From Thalassospira marina (GTDB taxonomy: Bacteria > Pseudomonadota > Alphaproteobacteria > Rhodospirillales > Thalassospiraceae): a DNA stretch of 64,000 nt. Location of the stretch: positions 508,001 to 572,000 of the forward strand of contig NZ_CP024199.1 in the NCBI RefSeq assembly GCF_002844375.1. Reading direction: 5' to 3'. The notes below the pieces were generated by a model. It saw nothing but the letters and a program-made list of their open reading frames with translations. It was not told the origin of the DNA and made no database searches. This document shows positions 1-7,780 of this stretch, one piece after another. Position 1 is the stretch's first letter. The number at the start of each line of letters is the position of its first letter. The position numbers and the translations under genes were made by a program.

Positions 1-1019
1 AAGGCCACATTGCCCGGCATCGGCAGAATGGTCTGAACCGAGCCTTTGCCAAAGCTGCGTGTGCCCATGATGATGGCACGGCCATGATCCTGCAGGGCAC
101 CGGCGACAATTTCCGATGCCGATGCCGACCCGTCATTGATCAGAACGACAATCGGCAGGCTATCGGCAAGGTCGCCTTCCTTGGCGGTGTAACGTTCGGT
201 GTTTTTGGTATCGCGCGGGCGGGTTGATACGATTTCACCGGCATCAAGGAACGCATCGGAAACCGCAATCGCCTGGTCCAGAAGACCACCGGGATTGTTG
301 CGAAGGTCGATCACGAAACCTTTCAGTTTCGGGCCGATTTCCTTTTTCTGTTCTTCGATGGCACGTTGCAGGCCGCTAAAGGTCTGTTCGCTGAATTTGG
401 TAATGCGGATATAGCCGACATCGTTTTTCACCTGCGGGCGCACCGACTGGATCTTGATCACCGCACGGGTCAGCGTCACATCGAAAGGTGCCTGTTCGCC
501 CTTGCGCACGATGGTCAGGCGAATGTCGGTATTGACCTTGCCGCGCATCAGATCAACGGCATCGTTAAGCGGCAGGCCGCGCACCGATTTGCCATCGATA
601 TTGGTAATGAAATCGCCTGGTTGCAGCCCGGCTTTTTCGGCAGGAGTATCAAAGATCGGGGAAATGACTTTGACAAAGCCGTTTTCCTGCGTGACTTCAA
701 TGCCCAGCCCGCCAAATTCACCGCGGGTATCAACCTGCATATCCTTGAAATTATCCATATCAAGATAGGATGAATGCGGGTCAAGCGATGTCAGCATGCC
801 GTTAATGGCGGCTTCGATCAGCTTTTTGTCATCAACCGGTTCGACATATTTGGCTTTGACCTGTTCAAACACGTCGCCAAACAGGTTAAGCAACCGATAG
901 GTTTCTGCTGATGATGTCGGGGAATCACTTGTGACCGGGGCCTGCGCCAAAACAGGCGACGCAAGACCGATATTCAGGCCCGCCGCCAGGGCAAATACTA
1001 CCAATCGAGACTTTTTCAT
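1..1019 (-). CDS. ctpA: Carboxyl-terminal processing protease, S41 family (partial, 3' end outside window)
   Basis: Periplasmic serine protease that trims C-termini of envelope proteins. Translated by hand from 1019 leftwards it gives an N-terminal signal peptide ending near LASPVLAQA, the N-terminal helical part, a PDZ domain at about residues 85-165 (EFGGLGIEV, AEKAGLQPGD) and the S41 core. The nucleophile motif SASASE lies at residues 298-303 and the catalytic Lys at residue 325 (FGKGS). The start ATG overlaps the envC stop as ATGA, so it is translationally coupled to envC and last in the visible gpmI-envC-ctpA operon. About 340 residues are in the window; family members are usually 430-480, so roughly the last quarter lies outside. 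Confidence 0.95.
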   Translation of the reverse strand, partial: MKKSRLVVFALAAGLNIGLASPVLAQAPVTSDSPTSSAETYRLLNLFGDVFEQVKAKYVEPVDDKKLIEAAINGMLTSLDPHSSYLDMDNFKDMQVDTRGEFGGLGIEVTQENGFVKVISPIFDTPAEKAGLQPGDFITNIDGKSVRGLPLNDAVDLMRGKVNTDIRLTIVRKGEQAPFDVTLTRAVIKIQSVRPQVKNDVGYIRITKFSEQTFSGLQRAIEEQKKEIGPKLKGFVIDLRNNPGGLLDQAIAVSDAFLDAGEIVSTRPRDTKNTERYTAKEGDLADSLPIVVLINDGSASASEIVAGALQDHGRAIIMGTRSFGKGSVQTILPMPGNVA

Positions 1020-2356
1020 CCGCTTACCTTGCCGTTTTGTGATGCCAGCCAGGGAAGCGGATTGATCGCTTCGCCGTCATGGCGCATTTCAAGATACAGT
1101 TTTGGCCTGTTTTCGCCCATGGTTCCAACAGGTTCACCCGCCAACACATATTGTCCTACCACACTGTCAAGGCGATCAAAACCCGCAACAAGACTATGGT
1201 ATCCCTCGCCGTGTTCGATAATCAAGAGGCGGCCATAACCCCGGAAGGGCCCGGCAAACACCACTTTACCATCAAAAGGCGATACAACCTGAGCCTCGGG
1301 GCGGGTTTCGATCTCAATTCCCTTGGCGTGTGTGCCGCCGGGAAGGCCGCTTTGCACGCTGCGTTCACCAAAAAGTGTTACGACTTTGCCCGCAACAGGC
1401 ATGCGCAAATGGCCGCGTGCCTCGGTAATCGAGCTGGCAACAACCACTTCTTCGGTCGCTTCGCTTTTTTTGCTGCCGGTTTTTGCTGCCGGTTTGGCGG
1501 CCGATGCGGTTTGCGTTGGCAAAACATCGTCAATTTCGCTGTCGGGCCGGTCCTTGACCAGCTCGTAATCGGGTTTGTCGCGCGGTTCGGGCAGGCCCTC
1601 GGCGCGGTTTTTAATGCTGGCCAGCAATTCGCCCAGGCTTTTTGCCTCGTCAGCCATTTTTTGTACGGCACGGGCGGCTTCGCGGGCTTCGTCCTCGGTA
1701 TCCTGGCGAAGCTGGCGTTTATCATCCAGCAGGCTGGAAAGATGTTCGCGTTCGTCGCGCAGTTTGTCGGTCACGCTGGCAAGTTCGCTGCGCCGTGATT
1801 TGATGGTGGCGCGCAGTTCGGTAATTTCGCCCAGTTCGCGTTTCAAATCCTTGGCGTGCTGTTCTACGCCGGGCAGGGCTGCCTTTAACAATATCGCCGA
1901 TCGCAACGTATCCTGCGGGCTGCGCGGCAGGGCGATCATGGCTTCGGGCGGGGTGGTTGACAGGCGTTCAAGCGCCATCAGGATGCGGGCATACTGACCA
2001 GCCTTGTCTTCAAGGGCGGTGGTGGCATCCTTTTCGCGGTTTTCCAGTTCAACCAGCTTGTCTTCGATATCGGTAAGCTCGGTTTCATATTGCTGCACGC
2101 GGCGCGCAATCGAAACTTCCTCGGATTGCAGGGCCTGTTCTTCTGTCAGCAATTCATGGGATTTGCGTGACAGAAATTCTTCCTGCTTTTTCTGTTCCGA
2201 AAGCTGGCTTTGGACGGCATCCAGGCGTGAATCAACCTTGCGCAGCGACTGGGCGTCTGCCGTAAAAAACACCCCGGCACTGGCAACCAGAATGGAAGCC
2301 AGTGCCGGGGCCATCAGCCATTTTCCAAGATCAGCTTGCCGAGGGCAGCGCATCAT
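1016..2356 (-). CDS. envC: Murein hydrolase activator EnvC-like, degenerate LytM/M23 domain
   Basis: 446-aa exported protein with a signal peptide (hydrophobic stretch at about residues 14-34, ending FTADA), a long Glu/Arg/Lys-rich coiled coil at about residues 38-270, a low-complexity linker (about 270-310) and a C-terminal M23/LytM domain. The metal-binding residues are not those of an active endopeptidase: the first site reads HAKGIEI (343-349) and the usual HxH region reads YLEMRHDG, as in E. coli EnvC, which activates amidases rather than cutting murein itself. It probably links division to septal murein cleavage in the periplasm. Its first 26 bases overlap the end of gpmI. A second ATG directly follows the first, so the start is uncertain by one codon; a later Met15 is also possible. 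Confidence 0.9.
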   Translation of the reverse strand: MMRCPRQADLGKWLMAPALASILVASAGVFFTADAQSLRKVDSRLDAVQSQLSEQKKQEEFLSRKSHELLTEEQALQSEEVSIARRVQQYETELTDIEDKLVELENREKDATTALEDKAGQYARILMALERLSTTPPEAMIALPRSPQDTLRSAILLKAALPGVEQHAKDLKRELGEITELRATIKSRRSELASVTDKLRDEREHLSSLLDDKRQLRQDTEDEAREAARAVQKMADEAKSLGELLASIKNRAEGLPEPRDKPDYELVKDRPDSEIDDVLPTQTASAAKPAAKTGSKKSEATEEVVVASSITEARGHLRMPVAGKVVTLFGERSVQSGLPGGTHAKGIEIETRPEAQVVSPFDGKVVFAGPFRGYGRLLIIEHGEGYHSLVAGFDRLDSVVGQYVLAGEPVGTMGENRPKLYLEMRHDGEAINPLPWLASQNGKVSG

Positions 2357-3926
2357 CGGGTTTCAGACCTTCGATCAGCGATTTGCCGGTCATTTCCGCA
2401 GGTTGCGGCAAGCCCAGCAATTGCAAAAGTGTCGGGGCGACGTCGGCCAGGCGGCCGTCGCGCAGTGTAACCCCTTCCGGGGCATTGACCAGAATGGTCG
2501 GCACCAGGTTCAGGGTATGGGCGGTATGGGGGGCACCGGTATCGGGGTCCACCATGGTTTCACAGTTGCCGTGGTCGGCCGTGATAAAGATGGTACCGCC
2601 AACCTTGCGAATGGCTGCAACCACCTTGCCTACGCATTCATCAACGGCTTCGGCGGCTTTGATGGCTGCCGAAAGGATGCCGCTGTGGCCGACCATGTCG
2701 GGGTTGGCAAAATTGACGATGATCGCATCATAGGTTTCATCTTCAATCGCGCCGACCAGCTTGGCACAAACTTCGGGTGCCGACATTTCCGGCTGCAGGT
2801 CATAGGTCGCAACTTTGGGCGAGGGTACCAAAATACGGTCTTCACCCGGAAATACCTGTTCTTCGCCGCCGTTAAAGAAGAACGACACATGCGGGTATTT
2901 TTCGGTTTCAGCGATGCGCAACTGTTTCAGACCGGCATTGGAAACGACTTCGCCAAAAATATTCGGCAGGGTTTTGGGCGGATAAATCGCATCCATATAT
3001 TCGGCATGGCTGGATGAATATTCAACCATCCCGGCCTGAACGGCAAATTTCACCGGCGTCCCACGGTCAAAGCCATCAAATGCCGGGGCGCACAGGGCTG
3101 CCAGAATTTCACGGGCACGGTCCGCCCGGAAATTGGTCATCAGCAGGCCGTCGCCATCCTTCATGCCGGCATAATCGCCAATCACGGTCGGCAGAATGAA
3201 TTCGTCGTTGGTTTCGGCACCATAGGCATTGGCAATGGCATCTTCGGCGCTGGCGGCTGTTTTGCCGTCCTTGTATGCGCTGCCCTGTACCATGGCGAAA
3301 TAGGCCTGGCTGACACGTTCCCAGCGATTATCGCGGTCCATGGCGTAATAACGGCCGGTGACGGTTGCGATTTCAACATTCGCATCGCCCAGCAGGGCAC
3401 GGAATTTTTTCAGGAAATCGGCGGCACTGCGCGGCGGGGTGTCGCGGCCGTCGGTGTAGGCGTGGATTTTAACGGCAATGCCAGCATCCGCGACGATTTT
3501 GGCAAGGGCTGCCATATGGGCCTGGTGTGAATGCACACCCCCTTCGGACAGAAGGCCGGCAATATGGCAAACGCCACCGCTTTCCTGCAATTTGGCGATC
3601 AGTTTTTTGACAGTATCGGTCTGCGCAATCGAACCGGTTTTAACCGCATCGTCGATTTTGGGCAGTTCCTGCATCACAACGCGCCCGGCACCCAAATTCA
3701 TGTGGCCGACTTCGGAATTGCCCATCTGCCCTTCCGGCAGGCCAACATCCAGGCCGCAGGCCTTCATAAAGCCGGTCGGGTTGTTGGCATACAGGTCGTC
3801 CCACACCGGCGTATTGGCCAGTGCAACGGCGTTATTTTCGCTTTCCTCGCGATAGCCCCAACCGTCCAGAATGCATAGCACCACCGGACGGGGACGCTTT
3901 GCGGCGTTCGATACAGTCACTGTCAT
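2331..3926 (-). CDS. gpmI: 2,3-bisphosphoglycerate-independent phosphoglycerate mutase
   Basis: Interconverts 3- and 2-phosphoglycerate in glycolysis and gluconeogenesis; cytosolic, metal-dependent (alkaline phosphatase superfamily). The 531-aa product has the N-terminal metal Asp (LDGWGYRE, D21), the catalytic Ser in MGNSEVGH (S71) and the C-terminal HGN motif (TADHGNCETM). Family length is about 510. The reading frame stays open another 182 codons upstream, but that part lies antisense to the glycine riboswitch and does not look like protein. The ATG at 3926 has a purine-rich site (AAGTGGGG) just upstream and starts a normal N-terminus. First gene of the gpmI-envC-ctpA unit. Confidence 0.95.
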   Translation of the reverse strand: MTVTVSNAAKRPRPVVLCILDGWGYREESENNAVALANTPVWDDLYANNPTGFMKACGLDVGLPEGQMGNSEVGHMNLGAGRVVMQELPKIDDAVKTGSIAQTDTVKKLIAKLQESGGVCHIAGLLSEGGVHSHQAHMAALAKIVADAGIAVKIHAYTDGRDTPPRSAADFLKKFRALLGDANVEIATVTGRYYAMDRDNRWERVSQAYFAMVQGSAYKDGKTAASAEDAIANAYGAETNDEFILPTVIGDYAGMKDGDGLLMTNFRADRAREILAALCAPAFDGFDRGTPVKFAVQAGMVEYSSSHAEYMDAIYPPKTLPNIFGEVVSNAGLKQLRIAETEKYPHVSFFFNGGEEQVFPGEDRILVPSPKVATYDLQPEMSAPEVCAKLVGAIEDETYDAIIVNFANPDMVGHSGILSAAIKAAEAVDECVGKVVAAIRKVGGTIFITADHGNCETMVDPDTGAPHTAHTLNLVPTILVNAPEGVTLRDGRLADVAPTLLQLLGLPQPAEMTGKSLIEGLKPDDALPSAS

Positions 3927-4115
3927 AACCCCACTTCTAGGATAAAAGGCTGAATTACCAGTAAACAAACCTGTAAATGGTAAATAGCCAATGGTCAAAA
4001 CGGCGCCGGGCGCGGTGGGTTCCGCCATCTGACGCAAATTCTGGCCTAACTTATCATGAAAGATGCGCCTGAACAGCCACCCCGCGTGAATTTTTAACGC
4101 GATCGCAGTGCTGCT

Positions 4116-4144
4116 TTGACAAGCTTTACTGATTACAGTTACCA
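4116..4144 (+). promoter_or_regulatory. Candidate promoter for the glycine riboswitch-sdaA transcript
   Basis: TTGACA at 4116-4121 is followed after 17 bases by TTACCA (4139-4144), a weak -10 match. It lies just upstream of the first aptamer, where a promoter is expected. The -35 match is perfect; the -10 makes this tentative. Confidence 0.4.
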
Positions 4145-4154
4145 TCCTAACCCT

Positions 4155-4400
4155 AAACGGTGATACCTCGCATACCGCAACGGGAGAGACCGGCCGGGCA
4201 ACGTTCCGGATGGCGCCGAAGGAGCAATCCACCCCGAACACTCTCAGGCAGATGGACCGTTGCGGATTGAGGCTCTGGAGAGCGAAAGGCGAAAAACGCC
4301 TTTCCACCGAAGGATGAAGTCGGCGCGGAACGTTGAATGCCCGCCAGCCGATGCACAATCTCAGGTAAGGGCAGCTTTGCGCCCTAAGGACAGAGGGGGC
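4155..4400 (+). promoter_or_regulatory. Tandem glycine riboswitch upstream of sdaA
   Basis: Two consecutive glycine aptamers. The first has CGGGAGAGACC (from 4181), GCCGAAGGAGCAA and CTCTCAGGCA, then GGACCG. The second begins TCTGGAGAGCG (from about 4273) and has CCACCGAAGGATGA, ATCTCAGGTAAGG and the closing GGACAGAGGGGG (4388-4399). These are the conserved signatures of the RNA family, in the right order and on the strand of sdaA. About 60 bases separate it from the sdaA start; that stretch holds a small possible hairpin (ATCGC..GCGAT, about 4429-4450) just before the Shine-Dalgarno, which may be the expression platform. By analogy with known switches it should turn expression on with glycine; the direction is inferred. 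Confidence 0.93.
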
Positions 4401-4459
4401 TGGCACCGGTTCGTTGACATCGCAAAAAATAATACGCGATCCTGAGCCGAGGGAGGCCC

Positions 4460-5875
4460 ATGCCTGATACATCCACGCAACGTCCCCAGGACGTTAACCT
4501 TTCTGTTGTTGACCTTTACACCATCGGAATTGGCCCATCGAGTTCGCATACGGTCGGGCCGATGCGGGCCGGGTTCCGCTTTTGCCTGGAAATGGAAGCC
4601 CGCAATCTTCTGGACAAAACCGGCAGCCTTATTGTTGATCTTTACGGGTCACTGGCACTGACGGGCAAGGGGCACGCTACCGATATTGCGGTTCTGATGG
4701 GCCTGAGCGGCCAGCGCCCGCGATCGGTTAACCCCGATGATATCGTACCAACCATGGATGCGATCAAACGCGATAGCTGCCTGATGTTTTATGGCCAGTA
4801 CAAGGTTGATTTCAACTTTGCCAACAACCTTGTTTTCCACATGGATGAAAGCCTGCCCGAACATCCCAATGGCATGCGTATCACGGCCTATGACAGGGAT
4901 GGGGTAAAACTGCATTGCCAGGAATATTTTTCGGTGGGCGGTGGCTTTATCGTTTCGGGGGATGACCGCGGGGCGGAATATTCCGGCGATAATATTACCC
5001 TGCCACATCCCTTTTCATCGGCTGACGAACTGATGGCGATCTGCAAGGAACATAACCTGTCGATTGCCGAAGTGATGATGGAAAACGAAAAATCCTGGCG
5101 CAGCCATGATGAAACCTATGAATTTGTTGATCGCGTTTACCAGGCGATGATGGATTGCATCGAACGCGGCTGTGCCACATCGGGCGTGCTGCCCGGTGGC
5201 TTGAATGTCAAACGCCGGGCCAACAAACTGTACCGGGAACTGGTTGACCGGCCTGAAGCCGGCCTGAAAGACCCGCTTACCGTGATCGACTGGGTAAACC
5301 TGTATGCGTTGGCCGTGAACGAGGAAAACGCCGCTGGCAGCCGCGTTGTTACCGCACCGACCAATGGGGCTGCCGGGGTTATTCCCGCTGTTTTGCGCTA
5401 TTATGAACGGTTTTGTCCCAATGTGACCCAGGCGAAAATCCGTGAATTTCTGCTGACCGCAGCGGCAATTGGGTCGATTTACAAAAAGCGTGCCTCCATT
5501 TCCGCAGCCGAGGTCGGCTGTCAGGGGGAAGTTGGCGTTGCCTGTTCGATGGCGGCGGGTGCCCTGTGTGCTGTTTTGGGTGGTTCGCCCGAACAGGTGG
5601 AAAATGCCGCCGAAATTGGCATGGAACATAATCTGGGCCTGACATGCGACCCGATTGGCGGGCTGGTGCAGGTGCCCTGCATCGAACGCAACACGATGGG
5701 TGCGGTCAAGGCGATCAATGCGTCGCGCCTGGCGTTGCGCGGGGATGGGCAACATACCGTGTCGCTGGACCGTGTGATCGAAACCATGCGTCAGACCGGG
5801 CTTGATATGCAAAGCAAGTACAAGGAAACTAGCCAGGGGGGCCTGGCGGTGAATGTAAACGTCGTCGAATGCTGA
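4460..5875 (+). CDS. sdaA: L-serine ammonia-lyase (single-chain, [4Fe-4S])
   Basis: Deaminates L-serine to pyruvate and ammonia in the cytosol. 471 aa with the N-terminal beta domain carrying GIGPSSSHTVGPM (residues 23-35) and a C-terminal catalytic domain. Three cysteines at 354 (EVGCQGE), 396 (LTCDPIGG) and 407 (VPCIERN) have the 42- and 11-residue spacing of the cluster ligands in the Legionella enzyme. The start is preceded by a strong GAGGGAGG site. It is a single gene behind the tandem glycine riboswitch and ends at a hairpin terminator. The context suggests removal of excess glycine after conversion to serine by GlyA; that route is inferred. Confidence 0.96.
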   Translation: MPDTSTQRPQDVNLSVVDLYTIGIGPSSSHTVGPMRAGFRFCLEMEARNLLDKTGSLIVDLYGSLALTGKGHATDIAVLMGLSGQRPRSVNPDDIVPTMDAIKRDSCLMFYGQYKVDFNFANNLVFHMDESLPEHPNGMRITAYDRDGVKLHCQEYFSVGGGFIVSGDDRGAEYSGDNITLPHPFSSADELMAICKEHNLSIAEVMMENEKSWRSHDETYEFVDRVYQAMMDCIERGCATSGVLPGGLNVKRRANKLYRELVDRPEAGLKDPLTVIDWVNLYALAVNEENAAGSRVVTAPTNGAAGVIPAVLRYYERFCPNVTQAKIREFLLTAAAIGSIYKKRASISAAEVGCQGEVGVACSMAAGALCAVLGGSPEQVENAAEIGMEHNLGLTCDPIGGLVQVPCIERNTMGAVKAINASRLALRGDGQHTVSLDRVIETMRQTGLDMQSKYKETSQGGLAVNVNVVEC

Positions 5876-5930
5876 TTTGCCCGCGCATTTCGTAAACGTG
5901 ACGGCAAAAAGGTCAAATATGGCCTAAATG

Positions 5931-5974
5931 GACGCCTCAAGGGCCGGAAAATGTCGGCTTTTGGGGCGTTTTTG
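5931..5974 (+). terminator. Rho-independent terminator after sdaA
   Basis: ACGCCTCA pairs with TGGGGCGT (one G-U type pair) around an inner GCCGG..GTCGGC-like region, followed by a T run (GCGTTTTTG). Confidence 0.6.
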
Positions 5975-6069
5975 CTGTTTGGTCGCCCAGATAACCCTAT
6001 TCCAGCCGGAATATCGCCACCAATCAGGGGTAGTATCTGAAAATTGATACTAAACTAAAACTAAAATTG

Positions 6070-6087
6070 AGCCGGAAAAATCCGGCT
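6070..6087 (+). other. Hairpin just upstream of the DHFR-like gene
   Basis: AGCCGGA and TCCGGCT form a perfect 7-bp stem with an AAAA loop, ending 13 bases before the start codon. It follows an A-rich stretch with repeated ACTAAA units (6047-6066). It could be a cis-acting element or the footprint of a dimeric regulator; the sequence alone does not decide. Confidence 0.4.
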
Positions 6088-6100
6088 GGTTGGTTGGGCT

Positions 6101-6640
6101 ATGACAATGGGTAAAAAACTGTTCCGCGTTTATGTCGCGGTCAGTCTGGATAGTTATGTCGCGCGTCCGAATGGCGCGGTTGACTGGCTGGACGACTATG
6201 ACCCGACAGAATTTGACTTTGAAGCATTCCTGGACCGGATTGGCACGCTGATTATTGGTCGCCGGACCTTTGATCAGGTGATGTCCTATGGTGAGTGGCC
6301 GTATGGCGACCGTCGCACCATTGTTCTGACATCCCATCCGCTAGGGGATGATGCACCTGAAAATACTGTCGCCTTTGGCGGCAGCCTGATGGAATTGACC
6401 GATGCCTTGCGCAACGAACGGATAGACAATGGTGATGTCTGGATCGTGGGTGGTGCAAGTGTGATCAACCAGTTCCTGTTTGCCAATATGGTCGACCAGC
6501 TTGACCTGTTTGTTATTCCTGTGGTGCTGGGCGAGGGGATATCCCTGTTTGACAAGGATACCAGCCATCTGCGCCCGACGCCGGTTTCAACCCAGATCTA
6601 TGAATCGGGTGTGGTGAAAATGGAATACCGGCTGAAATAG
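6101..6640 (+). CDS. Dihydrofolate reductase family protein (RibD C-terminal type)
   Basis: 179-aa cytosolic reductase-fold protein of the DHFR/RibD-C superfamily (YwjB/YyaP-like). It has the N-terminal strand VYVAVSLDSYVAR, LIIGRRTFDQV, TIVLTSHPL and the NADPH-binding glycine motif DVWIVGGASV (about residues 124-133), then the family's LFVIPVVLGEGISLF. It is not a FolA and lacks the RibD deaminase part, so the substrate cannot be named. Two ATGs two codons apart (6101, 6107) are possible starts. It stands alone between terminators, preceded by a short hairpin. Confidence 0.8.
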   Translation: MTMGKKLFRVYVAVSLDSYVARPNGAVDWLDDYDPTEFDFEAFLDRIGTLIIGRRTFDQVMSYGEWPYGDRRTIVLTSHPLGDDAPENTVAFGGSLMELTDALRNERIDNGDVWIVGGASVINQFLFANMVDQLDLFVIPVVLGEGISLFDKDTSHLRPTPVSTQIYESGVVKMEYRLK

Positions 6641-6678
6641 CCACCATCTGGCAACGCATATTGTGTTTGCACAAAATC

Positions 6679-6717
6679 AAAAGCCGATAGCAGGTTTGGC
6701 CTGCTATCGGCTTTTTT
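6679..6717 (+). terminator. Strong bidirectional terminator
   Basis: AAGCCGATAGCAGG (6681-6694) pairs perfectly with CCTGCTATCGGCTT (6700-6713), with a T run after it and an A run before it. It lies between two convergent genes and can serve both. Confidence 0.9.
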
Positions 6718-7315
6718 GTTTTTTGGTTTTGCGGTTTCTGCCTATTTGGCGGCCTGTTGCAAGCGCAGGCGTAATTCGTCGGCAAACTCGGTCAGGGATT
6801 GGCCAGCGGTTTGCGGCCAGTCGTTATCCAGCACCATTTGCATGCCATCCTGATAATGGTGTTCAACCGTCATGCCATTGCCAAGGGCGGGCAAATCCCC
6901 CTTAAGCGTTACCTTTATGCGGTTATGAAGCGTGAGCTGCCAGAAACCCGGCTGCATCCATGTCCAGAATTCAAGGATATCGGCAGTTACCGGAATGGCC
7001 TGTGCTGCGTCGGTTGCGTTGCTGGAACCATCAAGCACGCGGTATCCGGCCCGGCGAAAACCGGTTGTGATGGCTTCTTTAACCTGATTGGCAACCGTTT
7101 CGCCTTCGGGCAGCAAAACATCCCCCAATGCTTTGCCAAACCCGCCGCGTTTGCGGGCATAGGCGCGTTCGGTAATGGCACGGTCATCAATTTTCGCATC
7201 GGAAAGCGACGGGATATCCGCCGAACGCGGTTTAACCTGAAATTCGCGGAGATCATTAACCGCAACGATCCGAACGGCTGTGCCTTCGCTGGGGTTAATC
7301 GAGCTTGCTGGCCCG

Positions 7316-7319
7316 TTAA
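7316..7319. repeat. TTAA target-site duplication, left copy
   Basis: TTAA abutting the left terminal repeat; matched by 7581-7584. Collapsing the two copies restores the lipoprotein frame. Confidence 0.8.
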
Positions 7320-7348
7320 AGCCCTTTGCCCTTAATCATGTTCATTTT
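7320..7348 (+). repeat. Left terminal inverted repeat of the foldback element
   Basis: 29 bases matching the reverse complement of 7552-7580 with one mismatch (T at 7341 against C). Confidence 0.9.
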
Positions 7349-7551
7349 ATTTCATTTCGGCGTGTCTTCTGGCAAGGCACATCGCGCAGCGCGATGCGGT
7401 GTATCGGGCAAGTGATGTAACACAGCCAGAAGCCGCCGAAATGAAACCCTTCGGGCCGCTGTCATTTGTCGCCCTGCTACGTCGAAATCCTTGGCCGTAA
7501 AACCATTACGCCCTGCGGACTTCTCCTTGCTGGGCAACAAATGGCAGCGGC

Positions 7552-7580
7552 AAAATGAGCATGATTAAGGGCAAAGGGCT
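7552..7580 (-). repeat. Right terminal inverted repeat of the foldback element
   Basis: Reverse complement of 7320-7348 with one mismatch; followed directly by TTAA. Confidence 0.9.
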
Positions 7581-7584
7581 TTAA
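7581..7584. repeat. TTAA target-site duplication, right copy
   Basis: TTAA abutting the right terminal repeat; pairs with 7316-7319. Confidence 0.8.
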
Positions 7585-7780
7585 TATCGACAACGCTGCG
7601 CCCGACGGCGCAGGCCCCAAGAACCATCATGCAGCCCATAACGGCTGCCAGTCGAAGTTGTTTAAACACCCTTAATCCCCCTTTTGGGTTTCATAAGGGC
7701 GCTTGTTTAGTCTTTGCTTATGAAATTCGCAAGTATCTGATCATAAAGAATTTATTGGCGCTATGCCAAGGTGGTGAAGG

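Larger units (their letters stand above)
7320..7580. mobile_element. 261-bp foldback element (MITE-like) inserted at TTAA
   Basis: A non-coding block bounded by 29-bp terminal inverted repeats with one mismatch (outer 21 bases identical, starting AGCCCTTTGCCC) and flanked by TTAA at 7316-7319 and 7581-7584. Inside are two large hairpins. One is 7353-7373 against 7425-7443 (CATTTCGGCG and CTTCTGGC arms) with a nested CATCGC..GCGATG. The other is 7456-7474 against 7532-7550 (17 of 19 bases pair) with a nested CGTAA..TTACG. There is no transposase and no plausible reading frame. Structure, size and target duplication fit a non-autonomous miniature element mobilised from elsewhere. Confidence 0.85.
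6742..7669 (-). pseudogene. Lipoprotein gene (YajG-like?) disrupted by a foldback element
   Basis: Reading leftwards from a GTG at 7669 gives a typical lipoprotein signal with MVLGAC (lipobox Cys20), preceded by a GGGGG site. After residue 29 (VVDI) the frame enters the inserted element and stops five codons later (34 aa). The rest, from 7317 to 6742, is an open frame of 191 codons without a convincing start of its own, ending LRLRLQQAAK. Removing the element and one TTAA copy joins VVDI to NGPASSINPSEG in frame and gives a 220-aa lipoprotein. The C-terminal part (TVANQVKEAITTGFRRAGY, then ADILEFWTW) faintly resembles YajG-type outer-membrane lipoproteins; that assignment is weak. The disruption is seen directly; loss of function is inferred. 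Confidence 0.85.

Noticed and set aside
3927..4472. Upstream extension of the gpmI frame by 182 codons
   Set aside because: It is antisense to the glycine riboswitch and sdaA leader, has no protein-like pattern, and the ATG at 3926 gives a normal gpmI start with a ribosome site.
5015..5812. 265-codon open frame on the minus strand
   Set aside because: Lies wholly opposite sdaA and shows no recognisable motif; explained by codon bias in GC-rich DNA.
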